DNA of 64,000 nt. Origin: JAZGGS01 sp963764825. Its GTDB lineage: Bacteria > Bacteroidota > Ignavibacteria > Ignavibacteriales > Ignavibacteriaceae. The notes beneath the pieces were generated by a model. It worked only from the letters and a program-made list of their open reading frames with translations, ran no database searches and was not told the origin of the DNA. Location: contig CAVXUA010000004.1 in assembly GCA_963764825.1 (NCBI GenBank), positions 116,256-180,255 of the forward strand, given 5' to 3'. Below, piece by piece: positions 1-10,112 of this stretch. Each line of letters begins with the position of its first letter. The first letter of the stretch is position 1. Made by a program: the position numbers and the translations under genes.

Positions 1-207
1 TAAATTCTCAATAGATTTTTCTTTCTCCTCAACAGATATGTAACTGCCCGGAGTTATAAGCCCAAGCTTATCTCCCCGTTTAAGTTTTGGAGGTTTGATG
101 ATTTGTTTATCCCTCGGAATTGAGTGGGCCCCAAACGAGCTGACTTTAGCTGAAGCAGCAGCAACAGATGCAACAGAAACTGTTTTTATAAAATTTCTTC
201 TTTTCAT
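1..207 (-). CDS. LD-carboxypeptidase (peptidase S66 family), N-terminal part only
   Basis: This is the first 69 residues of a protein that runs off the left edge of the window. It opens with a basic MKRRNFIKT stretch and an alanine-rich hydrophobic segment, which looks like a signal peptide, possibly Tat-type but without a clear twin-arginine consensus. The segment after it (KPPKLKRGDKLGLITPGSYIS, about residues 38-58) is the opening motif of S66 LD-carboxypeptidases, which cleave the terminal D-alanine from tetrapeptide stems during murein recycling. An exported form would act in the periplasm. The start is 9 bases after the stop of the upstream acyl-CoA ligase, with a GGTAGGA ribosome site overlapping that stop, so the two are probably cotranscribed. 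The catalytic Ser/Glu/His lie outside the window, so activity cannot be judged. Confidence 0.8.
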   Translation of the reverse strand, partial: MKRRNFIKTVSVASVAAASAKVSSFGAHSIPRDKQIIKPPKLKRGDKLGLITPGSYISVEEKEKSIENL

Positions 208-216
208 TTATCCTAC

Positions 217-2277
217 CTAGCACTTAATTCTAATATCTACAGCATAAATTCTGTCATCTTCAGTAACCAACAAAGGATTAAGATCGCATTCTGCAATTTC
301 TTTATGATTGATCATCATTTGAGCTACAGATTTAATTATTGATTTTATCTTCTCAATATCAACCGGTTTATCGCCGCGCACGCCCTGAACTATTTTTCCA
401 ATCTTCGTTTCGTTTATCATTTCATCTATATCATTTTCATTTTCGTAAGCAGATCTGATTGAGGTATCTTCAAAATATTCGACGTACTTTCCGCCTAAAC
501 CAAACATAACCATTGGTCCAAAGTTCGGATCGCGAAATCCTCCCACAAGTAATTCAAATTTTGGGTTGATGAATGGCTGAATCAGAAATGATTCAATTTC
601 TAAATCTTTTTTCTCAAATTTCATCTTCATTTTTTCAGCAATGTTAATTAAGTCTTCCCTGTTTTTAATATTTAACATCACACCTTTAAGATCAGACTTG
701 TGAATAATATTTTTGCCAACAGCTTTAAGAACAACCGGAAATTCTATTTTTGAATTTTTAAGCTCATTAAACATTAAGATTTGTGAGGAAATAATTGGAA
801 TATTGTAGCAATCTGCAACTTTTTTTACTTCTTCTTGAGCTAAGAATTTATCTTTAAGTTCTGCAAAGTTGATTCCTTCAATTTTAGTACTGTTTGCAGC
901 AAGTCTTCCATCAGCTGTAGGTTTATTTTTAAACTTTAACAAATTGGAAATTACAACAGCCGGCTCTTCTGGTCTTCTGAAAAGTGATCTCTTCAGTTTA
1001 GATTTTTTACGATACTCTTCCCAGAATTCCGGCAGCGGCATTACTAACTGGAAGATAGGTTTATCGGATTGAATATCATTAATATTTTCGATAACCGGCA
1101 TAGCTGGAACCATAACCGGTTCAACAAAAATTGAAATAACTGCATCAACGTTTTCATCATCAACAAGTAGTTCGTTCACCTGTTTATATTGTTCAGCAGT
1201 TCCGCCGGGAAGAAGATCAACAGGATTATTTACACTTCCCTGTGGAGGCACAATTTTACGCAAAGCTGTTTTAGTTCTTTCTGTTAGCTCTGCAAGTTCA
1301 AGATTGTTTTTTTCCAGCGTATCAACTGTTAATATCGCAGGTCCTCCAGCATTTGTTAATACTGCAATCCTGTTGCCCTTGGGAAGAGGAAACTCCTCAA
1401 ATCCTTTTGCTGTGTTAAACATATCATTAAGGTCATCGGCTCTTAAAACTCCGAATTGGTTAAGCACAGCATCTACAACTTTATCGCTGCTACCTAAAGC
1501 TCCTGTATGAGATGAAGCAGCTTTTATTCCGCTTGATGTTCTACCGCCTTTAACAATTATAACCGGTTTGGATATTTTCCCATCAATAAAATAATTAATG
1601 AATTTTTTTCCATCTTCAAAGCTTTCCAGGTAATATGAAATTACGCTTACATTCTCATCCTTCTCCCAATAATCAAGTAGATCATTTTCATTTACATTTG
1701 CTTTATTGCCAACACTTATAAACTGTGAGAATTTTATATCAGTTTCTCTAAGTGAATTTAAAACAGCCGCACCAATTGCCCCGCTCTGCGAACAGAACGC
1801 CATCTTACCGTTCTTTGGTTCTTCGGCAACAAAAGTTGCATTCATTTTTACATCGCCTAAAGTATTAATTATTCCCATGCAATTAGGTCCAACCAGCCGC
1901 GCATTGGAATTTTTTAGCATCTCAACAATTGATTTTTCCTCCTTCTCCCCTTCCTCGCCGGTTTCCTTGAAGCCTGCAGTAACCAAAAGGATTGCTTCAG
2001 TACCTTTATTTAATAATTGTTCCAACGTTTCTTTTACAAAAGGCTTTGGAACCATGACAATTGCCAAATCTATTTTTTCTTTTATTGATTCTATGGATTG
2101 ATAACACTTGTAACCAAGTATCTCATCCGATTTAGGATTTACTAAAAATAGTTTGCCCGTGTAACCAAATTTTTTAATTGATTTTACTAATTCGTAACCA
2201 AGCGATAATGGTTTTGAGGAAACACCTGCAACACATATTGATTTTGGATAAAAGTAATTGTTGAAGACAGAGCTCAT
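217..2277 (-). CDS. Acyl-CoA (acetyl-CoA) synthetase, ADP-forming, fused alpha-beta chain
   Basis: This 686-residue protein has the single-chain layout of NDP-forming acyl-CoA synthetases. It has a Rossmann CoA-binding domain (about 8-130), a succinyl-CoA-ligase-like flavodoxin domain (about 150-450) and a C-terminal ATP-grasp domain (about 475-686). The phosphohistidine motif AASSHTGALGSS places the catalytic histidine at residue 257, matching the family. These enzymes interconvert acyl-CoA plus ADP and phosphate with acid, CoA and ATP, in the cytoplasm. In anaerobes they often make ATP by substrate-level phosphorylation from acetyl-CoA or amino-acid-derived acyl-CoAs. There is no GNAT acetyltransferase extension, so it is not the Pat-type fusion. 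The substrate cannot be told from sequence. It leads a short operon with the LD-carboxypeptidase. Confidence 0.88.
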   Translation of the reverse strand: MSSVFNNYFYPKSICVAGVSSKPLSLGYELVKSIKKFGYTGKLFLVNPKSDEILGYKCYQSIESIKEKIDLAIVMVPKPFVKETLEQLLNKGTEAILLVTAGFKETGEEGEKEEKSIVEMLKNSNARLVGPNCMGIINTLGDVKMNATFVAEEPKNGKMAFCSQSGAIGAAVLNSLRETDIKFSQFISVGNKANVNENDLLDYWEKDENVSVISYYLESFEDGKKFINYFIDGKISKPVIIVKGGRTSSGIKAASSHTGALGSSDKVVDAVLNQFGVLRADDLNDMFNTAKGFEEFPLPKGNRIAVLTNAGGPAILTVDTLEKNNLELAELTERTKTALRKIVPPQGSVNNPVDLLPGGTAEQYKQVNELLVDDENVDAVISIFVEPVMVPAMPVIENINDIQSDKPIFQLVMPLPEFWEEYRKKSKLKRSLFRRPEEPAVVISNLLKFKNKPTADGRLAANSTKIEGINFAELKDKFLAQEEVKKVADCYNIPIISSQILMFNELKNSKIEFPVVLKAVGKNIIHKSDLKGVMLNIKNREDLINIAEKMKMKFEKKDLEIESFLIQPFINPKFELLVGGFRDPNFGPMVMFGLGGKYVEYFEDTSIRSAYENENDIDEMINETKIGKIVQGVRGDKPVDIEKIKSIIKSVAQMMINHKEIAECDLNPLLVTEDDRIYAVDIRIKC

Positions 2278-2460
2278 TATTTTTCCTGATTTTATTATAA
2301 TTGCATAATAAACTTAATTGATTCTGTTAAAAGTTTCTTGAATTAAGATGAAATGATATAATATTTTGTAAAAATTACTGTGTTTGAAAGAAGAGATAAA
2401 AAAACACCAGAAATTTGCGAACTAAATTTTGGGGGTGAAAAACTGACCTATTGAATGTAA

Positions 2461-2566
2461 GTTTCTATTTAAGACAAGAAATAGATTTTTTAAAGCTCCG
2501 CTGCAATTAAAAAATCTTGTATTTGCCACCCGTGATACTCGATTTTGTGCAGTCGGGGCTTTTTTA
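2461..2566 (+). ncRNA. Candidate structured small RNA or leader in the gap before leuS
   Basis: The 432-base gap between the divergent acyl-CoA ligase and leuS contains no convincing ORF but has strong folding potential. A perfect 11-bp helix pairs 2483-2493 with 2507-2517. Its 13-base loop contains the sequence that pairs with 2549-2562 in a second helix followed by six T. The two helices share only two bases, so they could form a pseudoknot or an on/off switch. A separate promoter lies downstream at 2649-2679, which suggests leuS has its own start and that this may be an independent short transcript. I do not recognise the family. It lacks the T-box, SRP, tmRNA and RNase P motifs I looked for. 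The 5' end is not defined. Confidence 0.35.
2492..2566 (+). terminator. Intrinsic terminator-like hairpin, plus strand
   Basis: The arm AAAGCTCCGCTGC (2492-2504) pairs with GCAGTCGGGGCTTT (2549-2562), with one bulged T and a G-U pair, across a loop of about 44 bases. The 3' arm runs into T6 at 2560-2565. The T-run orientation fits plus-strand termination. No annotated plus-strand gene precedes it in this window, so it must end a short transcript that starts in the 2278-2490 gap. The long loop is unusual for a plain terminator. Confidence 0.5.
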
Positions 2567-2648
2567 ATTTAACTTAAACCGAAACAGCAAAACAAAATTA
2601 GGAAAATTCCTACCAGAATCTTCTGCTATTATCAAAAGTCTTATTCAA

Positions 2649-2679
2649 TTTGAAATCCCTCTCTTTTTAGCTAAATTTG
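2649..2679 (+). promoter_or_regulatory. Bacteroidota-type -33/-7 promoter for leuS
   Basis: TTTG at 2649-2652 and TAAATTTG at 2672-2679 are separated by exactly 19 bases. This matches the TTTG-N(17-23)-TAnnTTTG consensus of primary sigma promoters in Bacteroidota. Transcription would begin near 2686, giving a leader of about 24 bases before the leuS ATG at 2710. The match is by eye and has not been scored against background. Confidence 0.6.
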
Positions 2680-2709
2680 TCCTTAATTTTTTTGAAAAAC
2701 AGCTAAAAA

Positions 2710-5160
2710 ATGAGATATCCACACGCAGAAATAGAGACCAAATGGCAAAAGTTTTGGGAAGAAAAAGGTATTCACAAAACTAATTTTGAGGATGTAGATA
2801 AGAAACTCTATGCACTTGTGATGTTCATTTATCCCTCCGGCGCAAAACTTCATTGCGGGCATTGGTACAATTATGGTCCTTACGATTCGTGGGTTCGCTA
2901 TAAAAAATTAAAGGGCTTTAATGTTTTTGAGCCAATGGGATTTGATGCTTTTGGTCTTCCAGCAGAAAACTACGCAATTAAAACCGGCATTCATCCGCAG
3001 GATAGTACTTTAAAAAACATAGAAGATATCCGCATCCAGCTTAAAAGAATGGGGTGTATGTATGATTGGAATTCAGAACTGCTAACCTGTGATCCCAAAT
3101 ATTATAAGTGGAACCAGTGGCTCTTCTTACAACTTTACAAAAAAGGATTGGCTTACAAGAAAAAAGCTCCTGTCAACTGGTGTCCTAAAGATCATACCGT
3201 GCTTGCAAATGAACAGGTTCACGATGGAAAATGTGAAAGATGCGGGACTGATGTAATTCAGAAAAATCTTTCTCAATGGTTTTTTAAGGTTACAGATTAT
3301 GCAGAAGAACTTTTACAGGGTTTGGATACTATTAGCTGGCCTGAAAAAACTAAACTTATGCAGCGTAACTGGATTGGTAAAAGTGTTGGCGCTGATGTTA
3401 CTTTTAGAATAGATGGAAGTGATGATAGAATAAAAGTTTTTACAACACGACCTGATACATTATTCGGTGCAACTTATATGGTTTTAGCGCCTGAGCATCC
3501 ACTCGTTGAAAAGCTTACAACGGAAGATCAAAAACAGCAGGTTGAGAATTATAAAGATTCAGTAAAATCTCTAACTGAAATTGAGCGAACATCAATTGTA
3601 AAAGAAAAAACTGGTGTGTTTATTGGTGCTTATGCTATAAATCCAGCACATAATAAAGAAATTCCAATCTGGATTGCAGATTATGTTCTGCAATCTTACG
3701 GAACAGGAGCAATAATGGCTGTACCCGGGCAGGATGAAAGAGATTGGGAATTTGCAGAAAAATTTGACCTTCCAATTACCAGAACTGTGCAGCCACCGAA
3801 TGATTTTGAAGGGAAAGCATATCTTGGTGATGGAGCTGCAATCAACAGTGATTTTTTAAACGGACTGAATGTAAAAGATGCAAAAGCCAAAATGATTAAA
3901 TGGCTGGAAGAAAAGGACATTGGCAAAGGAACTGTAAATTACAGATTGAGAGATTGGCTCATTTCCCGCCAGAGATATTGGGGAACTCCTATTCCAATTA
4001 TTCATTGCGAAAAATGTGGTGAAGTTCCGGTTGATGAAAATGATCTTCCTGTAAGACTTCCTTATGATGTTGACTTTAATCCGGGAGGTGAATCACCCTT
4101 ATCATCGCACAGCGATTTTATAAATGTAAAATGCCCAAAATGCGGAAGCCATGCAAAGCGTGATGCTGATACAATGGATACATTTGTTGATTCATCCTGG
4201 TATTATCTTCGTTTCCTTAATCCAGATATTACCGATACCATTTTTGATAAAGATAAAGCTGGGAAATGGATTCCGGTTGATATGTATGTTGGCGGAGCAG
4301 AGCATGCTACAATGCACTTACTCTATGCAAGGTTCATTCATAAGTTCATAAGAGATCTCGGTTTGATAAATAGCGATGAACCATTTACTAAATTGCTTCA
4401 CCAGGGAACGATTACAAACCAGGGAGTGAAGATGTCAAAGTCGAAGGATAACGTTGTTAATCCTGATGATTTTACATCAAAAGTTGGTGCAGATATTTTT
4501 CGCTTATACCTTATGTTTATGGGTCCTTTTGAAATGGGTGGCGATTGGAACGATAAAGGGATTTCTGGTACGGAAAGATTTGTAAAACGTGTTTACGATA
4601 TTTTCGAACAGCATAAAAATATTTTAAATGAAGTGAAGCCGACAAATGAATATGATTTGAATTCTCTTACTGAGCATGAAAAAATTGTTTACAGGAAGAC
4701 AAACCAGGCGCTCCATAAAGTGAATGAAGAGCTGGAACATTTTCGTTTTAATACTGCTATAGCTGCTTTGATGGAATTGTTAAACAATCTTAAAGATCTA
4801 GCCGATTGTTCAAAAGAAATTCAGGCATACGTTCTAAACCGTTTTGCAGTAATGCTTGGTCCTTTAGCTCCGCACCTTGGTGAAGAATGTTACAACATTT
4901 TGGGGAATGATAATTCGTTGTTTGAAAATCCTATATGGTTTGAAGCGGATGAAAAAGCTTTGGTTGAAGATTCAATTAATATTGCTGTGCAGGTAAATGG
5001 TAAATTGCGCACCACTTTAGAAATGCCGATTGATAGCGAAGAGGATACTGTAAAAAAAGTAGCATTCAATGATGAGAAAGTTACAAAACATACTTCCGGG
5101 AAAAACATAGTAAAAGAGATTTATGTTAAAAATAAAATTTATAACATAGTTGCTAAATAA
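2710..5160 (+). CDS. leuS: Leucyl-tRNA synthetase
   Basis: This 816-residue class I aminoacyl-tRNA synthetase charges tRNA-Leu in the cytoplasm. The HIGH-type ATP site appears as HCGH at residues 48-51, and the KMSKS loop is intact at about 574-578. Between them lie a zinc-ribbon-like part (CxxC pairs near residues 158-180), the CP1 editing domain (TTRPDTLFGATYMVLAPEHP near 237) and a second CxxC pair near 432-480. The C-terminal anticodon and LeuRS domains follow. The length is slightly short of the E. coli enzyme but complete. The ribosome site is weak (AAAAACAGC), and the start is supported by the conserved MRYPHAEIETKWQ opening. serS follows 11 bases downstream, so the two synthetases are probably cotranscribed. 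Confidence 0.97.
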   Translation: MRYPHAEIETKWQKFWEEKGIHKTNFEDVDKKLYALVMFIYPSGAKLHCGHWYNYGPYDSWVRYKKLKGFNVFEPMGFDAFGLPAENYAIKTGIHPQDSTLKNIEDIRIQLKRMGCMYDWNSELLTCDPKYYKWNQWLFLQLYKKGLAYKKKAPVNWCPKDHTVLANEQVHDGKCERCGTDVIQKNLSQWFFKVTDYAEELLQGLDTISWPEKTKLMQRNWIGKSVGADVTFRIDGSDDRIKVFTTRPDTLFGATYMVLAPEHPLVEKLTTEDQKQQVENYKDSVKSLTEIERTSIVKEKTGVFIGAYAINPAHNKEIPIWIADYVLQSYGTGAIMAVPGQDERDWEFAEKFDLPITRTVQPPNDFEGKAYLGDGAAINSDFLNGLNVKDAKAKMIKWLEEKDIGKGTVNYRLRDWLISRQRYWGTPIPIIHCEKCGEVPVDENDLPVRLPYDVDFNPGGESPLSSHSDFINVKCPKCGSHAKRDADTMDTFVDSSWYYLRFLNPDITDTIFDKDKAGKWIPVDMYVGGAEHATMHLLYARFIHKFIRDLGLINSDEPFTKLLHQGTITNQGVKMSKSKDNVVNPDDFTSKVGADIFRLYLMFMGPFEMGGDWNDKGISGTERFVKRVYDIFEQHKNILNEVKPTNEYDLNSLTEHEKIVYRKTNQALHKVNEELEHFRFNTAIAALMELLNNLKDLADCSKEIQAYVLNRFAVMLGPLAPHLGEECYNILGNDNSLFENPIWFEADEKALVEDSINIAVQVNGKLRTTLEMPIDSEEDTVKKVAFNDEKVTKHTSGKNIVKEIYVKNKIYNIVAK

Positions 5161-5171
5161 GAATATATAAT

Positions 5172-6451
5172 ATGCTTGATATAAAATTTATTCGTGAAAA
5201 TCCTGATAAAGTAAAAGCAGGAATTGCTAATAAAAATGAAAAAGGTAATGTTGAAGAGCTGCTGGCTTTAGATGAAGAAAGAAGAGAAATCATTGTCCAG
5301 GTTGAAGAATTAAAAGCGACGAGAAACAAAGTGTCATCACAAATTCCTAAGATGAAAAAAGCTGGTGAAGATACTACAGAAGTTCTTGCAGAGATGAAAA
5401 AAGTTTCCGATAAAATTGCTGAGATGGATAATAAATTAAAAAATGTTGATGAAAAACTACACAGTTTATTAATGTTTATCCCTAATCTTCCACACGAATC
5501 AGTTCCCATTGGTAAAAATGAAACTGATAATAAAATTGTTCGCGAGTGGCTTCCTGAAGGATTTTCACTTAAGAGTGATAAGAAATTTTTAGACCACGTT
5601 GAATTAGGTAAAAAATTAAACATACTTGATTTTGAAAGAGGTGCAAAAATTTCCGGCTCAGGTTTTCCTGTCTATATTGGGAAAGGCGCAACACTTGAAA
5701 GAGCACTATTAAACTTTATGCTTGACTTCCATTTAGAAAACCACAATTACACAGAAGTATTTCCGCCCTTCTTAGTTAACAAAGCATCTATGGAAGGAAC
5801 CGGGCAGCTTCCAAAGATGGAAGATGATATGTACAGCATCGATAAAGACGGACTTTACCCTATTCCTACCTCTGAAGTTCCAATTACAAATCTTCACCGA
5901 AATGAAATTTTAACTGATGCTGAACTTCCTAAAAACTATGTTGCCTATTCTGCATGTTTCAGAAGAGAAGCAGGTTCGTATGGTAAAGAATCAAAAGGAT
6001 TTTTAAGAGTTCACCAGTTTAACAAAGTTGAGATGGTAAAAATTGTAAAACCGGAATCATCTTATAACGAGTTAGAAAAAATTGTTAGCGATGCTGAAGA
6101 TATTCTTCAAGCACTTAAAATTCCCTACCGAATTAATCTTCTATGTACAGGCGACCTTAGTTTTTCCGCATGCAAAATGTTATGATATTGAAACCTGGTC
6201 CCCCGCTGAAAATAAATGGCTGGAAGCATCATCCTGTAGCAACTATGAAGATTTCCAGGCAAGAAGAGCAAAAATCCGTTTTAAAAGAGAAGGCGAAAAG
6301 AAAGCCGAATTTGTTCATACTTTAAACGGTTCCGGTTTAGCAACCAGCAGGTTGATGGTTTCCTTATTGGAAAATTATCAAACAGAAAACGGAACTATAA
6401 AAGTTCCGGAAGTGTTGAATAAAATATACGGGTTTCGATTTAATCAACTAA
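5172..6451 (+). CDS. serS: Seryl-tRNA synthetase (two single-base frameshifts)
   Basis: This class II synthetase charges tRNA-Ser and tRNA-Sec. The N-terminal coiled-coil arm (about 30-105), motif 2 (FRREAGSYGKESKGFLRVHQF) and motif 3 (LNGSGLATSRLMVSLLENYQ) are all present. As sequenced the frame breaks twice, each time by one extra A in a run of four. Dropping one A at 6174-6177 restores CKCYDIETWSP, and dropping one at 6421-6424 restores the terminal KYTGFDLIN and its stop at 6449-6451. The corrected protein is 425 residues, the usual SerS length. Both fixes recreate conserved family sequence in an essential gene, so I read the shifts as sequence errors. Without the second fix the reading runs on to 6528 with a non-homologous tail. 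Confidence 0.93.
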
Positions 6452-6553
6452 GTTACCCCCTTTATCATTTTTTAATGATCTTTATCACAATCATCTGCAT
6501 CAGATTTTTCAATCAAAAAAGATTATGATTAACTTACAGTTAATAACATTTAT

Positions 6554-8304
6554 ATGCGAAATCTTTACAAATTAAGAAAATATTTTACCCGCTATAAAAA
6601 GAAACTCCTGTTTGGATTTCTGTTTATTATTCTTTCCAACATCGGAACAGTTTATGTGCCGATTCTATTAAAAGATTCAATTGATGCATTAAACAATAAT
6701 ATTTCCAATGAATTGCTCCTTCAATATGCGCTGATGATAGTAGGTGCTTCTTTGTTTGCAGGTTTTTTCAGATTTATGATTAGGCAAACGATAATCGTAG
6801 TTTCAAGAGAAATTGAGTATGACTTAAGAAGAGATTTCTGGGAACATATTCAACGTCTTTCTCTGCGTTACTTCCAAAACACTTCAACCGGTAATATTAT
6901 GGCGCATGCCACTAATGATATAAACGCTGTGCGAATGTTTCTTGGTCCTTCCGTAATGTACTCAATCGATACTACGGTACGACTTGCCTTAGTTCTTTCA
7001 ATAATGTTCTCACTAAACGTCAGCTTATCGTTGTATGTACTACTTCCACTCCCTCTTCTTTCAATTCTTGTTTATAAAGTAGGTAAAGTAATTCATGATA
7101 AATTTACCGTCATCCAGGAAAAATATTCAGATTTAACTACAATGGTTCAGGAAAGTTTTTCGGGAATACGTGTAATAAAATCTTATGTGCGCGAGCAGAA
7201 TGAAATGGAGAGATATGCAGAGCACAGCCAGGATTATTTGAAGAAAAAAATGAATCTTGTGCGGACGCAAGCACTCATAATGCCGCTATTAATTTTAATT
7301 ACAGGTATATCAATAATTATTGTTATCTGGGTTGGTGGTGTAAAAATCATTAATAACGAACTGACGTTGGGGGAAATTACAGCGTTTATAGTTTACCTTG
7401 GGATTTTAATCTGGCCTATGATTGCTTTTGGATGGGTGCTTAACATCATCCAGCAAGCAGAAGCAAGCATGAAACGGCTTAACAAAATTTTGAACGAACC
7501 ATACGAAATAGATGACTCAGATTTAACAGATCATTCAATTAAAGATTTGGAGGGAGAAGTTGAGTTCAGGAATGTTTCATTCAGGTATGCCGAAAATCTT
7601 CCAAATATTTTAGATAGAATAAATCTTTCTATACCGCGTGGGTCAACTCTTGCGATAATGGGTTATACCGGCAGCGGGAAAACATCATTGATTAAATCTT
7701 GTTCCGCGGCTTTACGATTGCACAGAAGGTGAGATATTGTTAGATGGGAAAAACATTATGTCTATCCCGTTAAATGTAATAAGAACAAATATTGGTTTGG
7801 TCCAGCAGGAATCTTTCCTCTTTTCTGATAAGGTGATAAATAACATGAGTTATGGTTTAAAAGATATTGATGAGGAGTGGCTTCACAAAGTATCAAAAAT
7901 AGCACAATTTGATGATGATGTTAAGGAATTTCCCGAACAGTACGAAACGATTGTTGGCGAAAGAGGAATAACATTTTCTGGTGGGCAAAAGCAGCGTGCT
8001 TCCCTTGCAAGAGCCCTGGCGATTAATCCTAAAATATTAATTCTTGATGATTCATTCTCAGCAGTTGATACCCACACTGAGGAAGAAATATCTAACAAAC
8101 CTTAAAGAGTTTATGCATGGAAGAACCAGTATTATAATTAGCCATAGAATTTCCACTGTTAAAGATGCTGATAAAATAATAGTTATCGATAAAGGTAAAA
8201 TTGCAGAGGAAGGTGAGCACGAAGAACTTATCGCTCTCGGCGGAATTTATGCAGACCTGCACTATAAGCAGTTACTGGAAAGAGAACTGGAAGAACTGAA
8301 TTAA
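6554..8304 (+). CDS. ABC exporter half-transporter, subunit with degenerate ATP site (two frameshifts)
   Basis: This is a type IV ABC exporter half-molecule of 582 residues after correction: six membrane helices (about 15-300) followed by a nucleotide-binding domain. Walker A (GYTGSGKTS), the signature FSGGQKQR and the H-loop SHRIST are present. The Walker B run ends ILILDDSFSAVD, with Asp where the catalytic Glu normally sits. The frame breaks at 7697, where removing a T gives LIKLVPRLYDCTEGEILLDG, and at 8091, where removing a T gives TEEEILTNLKEF. Its stop overlaps the ATG of the next half-transporter (TAATG), so the two are translationally coupled and probably form a heterodimer of the LmrCD/TM287-288 type. 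The substrate (drug or lipid) is unknown. Confidence 0.9.
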
Positions 8305-10095
8305 TGAGCGACTACAAAAGCGAAGAAGAAAAACTCGGTAAAGCATACGATTCAAAATTAATGAAGCGTCTGCTTGGTTATATCAAACCATACAAGAATT
8401 ATGTGATCTTTGCAATAATACTTAACATTGTTGTTGCAGCACTTGGACCTGTACGTCCGTTGTTAACCAAAATTGCAATTGATGATTACATTGCCAAATT
8501 CAGACTACAATGGATTAATGTTAATAGCTCTGGTCCTTTTTGGCTCGTTAATGCTGCAGGCTCTTGTTCAATATTTTTTAACTTATTATACACAGTACCT
8601 TGGTCAAAAGGTTTTGTTGGATCTTCGCACTCAGATCTTTAATCATATACAAAAACTTGCATTAAAATTTTTCGATAAAACTCCAATTGGCAGACTTGTT
8701 ACCCGCGCTACCAACGATGTTGAAGCTTTAGGTGAGCTTTTTTCATCTGGTATTGTTATGGTATTCAGTGATGTTTTTATCATAATCTGGATACTTGTAT
8801 TTATGTTTTTTATGGATGTTAGTCTTTCGCTGGTTACACTTTCTGTTTTGCCGGTACTTATATACGGCACATTCCTTTTTAGAAGAAAAGCAAGGGAAAG
8901 TTACAGGGATGTACGGCTACATTTAGCACGGCTTAATTCCTATATGCAGGAACATGTTACCGGCATGAGTGTAGTCCAGATCTTCAATAAAGAAAAAGAT
9001 GAACTGAAAAAGTTTTCAAGCATTAATAAAGATTACAGAACGGCAAATATCAAATCGGTTTTTTACTATGCAATATTTTTCCCCGGCGTTGAACTTCTTA
9101 GTTCAGTTGCTGTTGGATTAATAATTTGGTACGGAGGAGGAGAAGTTGTACAGGGGGTTCTTACAATTGGTGTGTTGTTTGCTTTTATTCAATTTACAGA
9201 AATGTTCTTTAGACCTATAAGAGATCTTTCTGAAAAATATAATATTATGCAGACTGCAATGGCATCATCCGAAAGAATCTTTAAACTTTTAGATGATAAT
9301 ACCCTTGTAAAGAATCCGGAAAAGCCAATAGAAATTTCTAATATTAAAGGAAACATAGAATTTAAAAATGTTTGGTTTGCGTATAATGATGAAGATTATG
9401 TACTTAAAGATATTTCGTTCTCAATAAATCCCGGCGAAACTGTTGCGATTGTGGGACACACAGGCGCAGGTAAAACGAGTATAATAAATATCCTAACACG
9501 TTTTTATGATATTAATAAAGGAAGTATTCTGCTGGATGGTATAAATATTGAGAAGCTTGACAAGCGTGAATTAAGAAAGTATGTTTCTATGGTTCTGCAG
9601 GATGTGTTTTTGTTCTCCGGAAATATTGAATCAAATATCAATCTGAATAACCATGGCATAGGTAAAGGCACGATTCTTGACGCAACAGCAGCGGTTGGCG
9701 CAGATAAATTTATTGATACACTGCCAGACAAATATGATGAAGAAGTAAAGGAAAGAGGAGCTACTTTAAGCGTTGGGCAGAAGCAATTGATTTCTTTTGC
9801 CAGAGCATTAGCATACGATCCGCAAATACTTATACTTGATGAAGCAACTTCAAGTGTTGATACGGAGACGGAACAATTGATACAAAGAGCGATAGAAAAA
9901 CTTTTAGTTGGAAGAACTGCAATTGTAATTGCACACAGGTTATCTACAATTCAAAGTGCTGATAAAATAATTGTTTTGCACAAAGGTGAGATCAGGGAAA
10001 CTGGAAATCACCAGGAGCTACTTGCAAAACAGGGAATTTATTATAAATTATATCAACTGCAATATAAAGATCAGGAAGTTTTACTTTCCAAATAA
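8304..10095 (+). CDS. ABC exporter half-transporter, subunit with canonical Walker B (one frameshift)
   Basis: This is the partner half-transporter, 596 residues after removing one extra base in the AAATT run at 8497-8501, which restores DDYIANSDYNGLMLIALVLF. The membrane domain spans about residues 30-340. The nucleotide-binding domain has Walker A GHTGAGKTS, Walker B LILDEATSSVD with the catalytic Glu, and H-loop AHRLSTI. The signature reads LSVGQ rather than LSGGQ. A deviant signature here matches the Asp-for-Glu change in the partner: together they would make one degenerate and one working ATP site, the hallmark of heterodimeric exporters. It lies in the inner membrane. fbp follows 17 bases later. 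Confidence 0.92.
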
Positions 10096-10112
10096 ATATG
10101 GGAGAGCGTTAA

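Noticed and set aside
869..1072. Antisense ORFs over the acyl-CoA ligase and many other shadow ORFs
   Set aside because: They lie entirely within strong genes on the other strand, have no ribosome site and no homology-like motifs.
2278..2709. T-box or SRP/tmRNA in the leuS gap
   Set aside because: A GGGTGGCA string occurs only on the opposite strand and lacks the full T-box sequence and specifier loop. The conserved SRP and tmRNA ends are absent.
7737..8105. Separate short ABC ATPase genes
   Set aside because: They are the middle and end of one half-transporter; one-base fixes at 7697 and 8091 join them.
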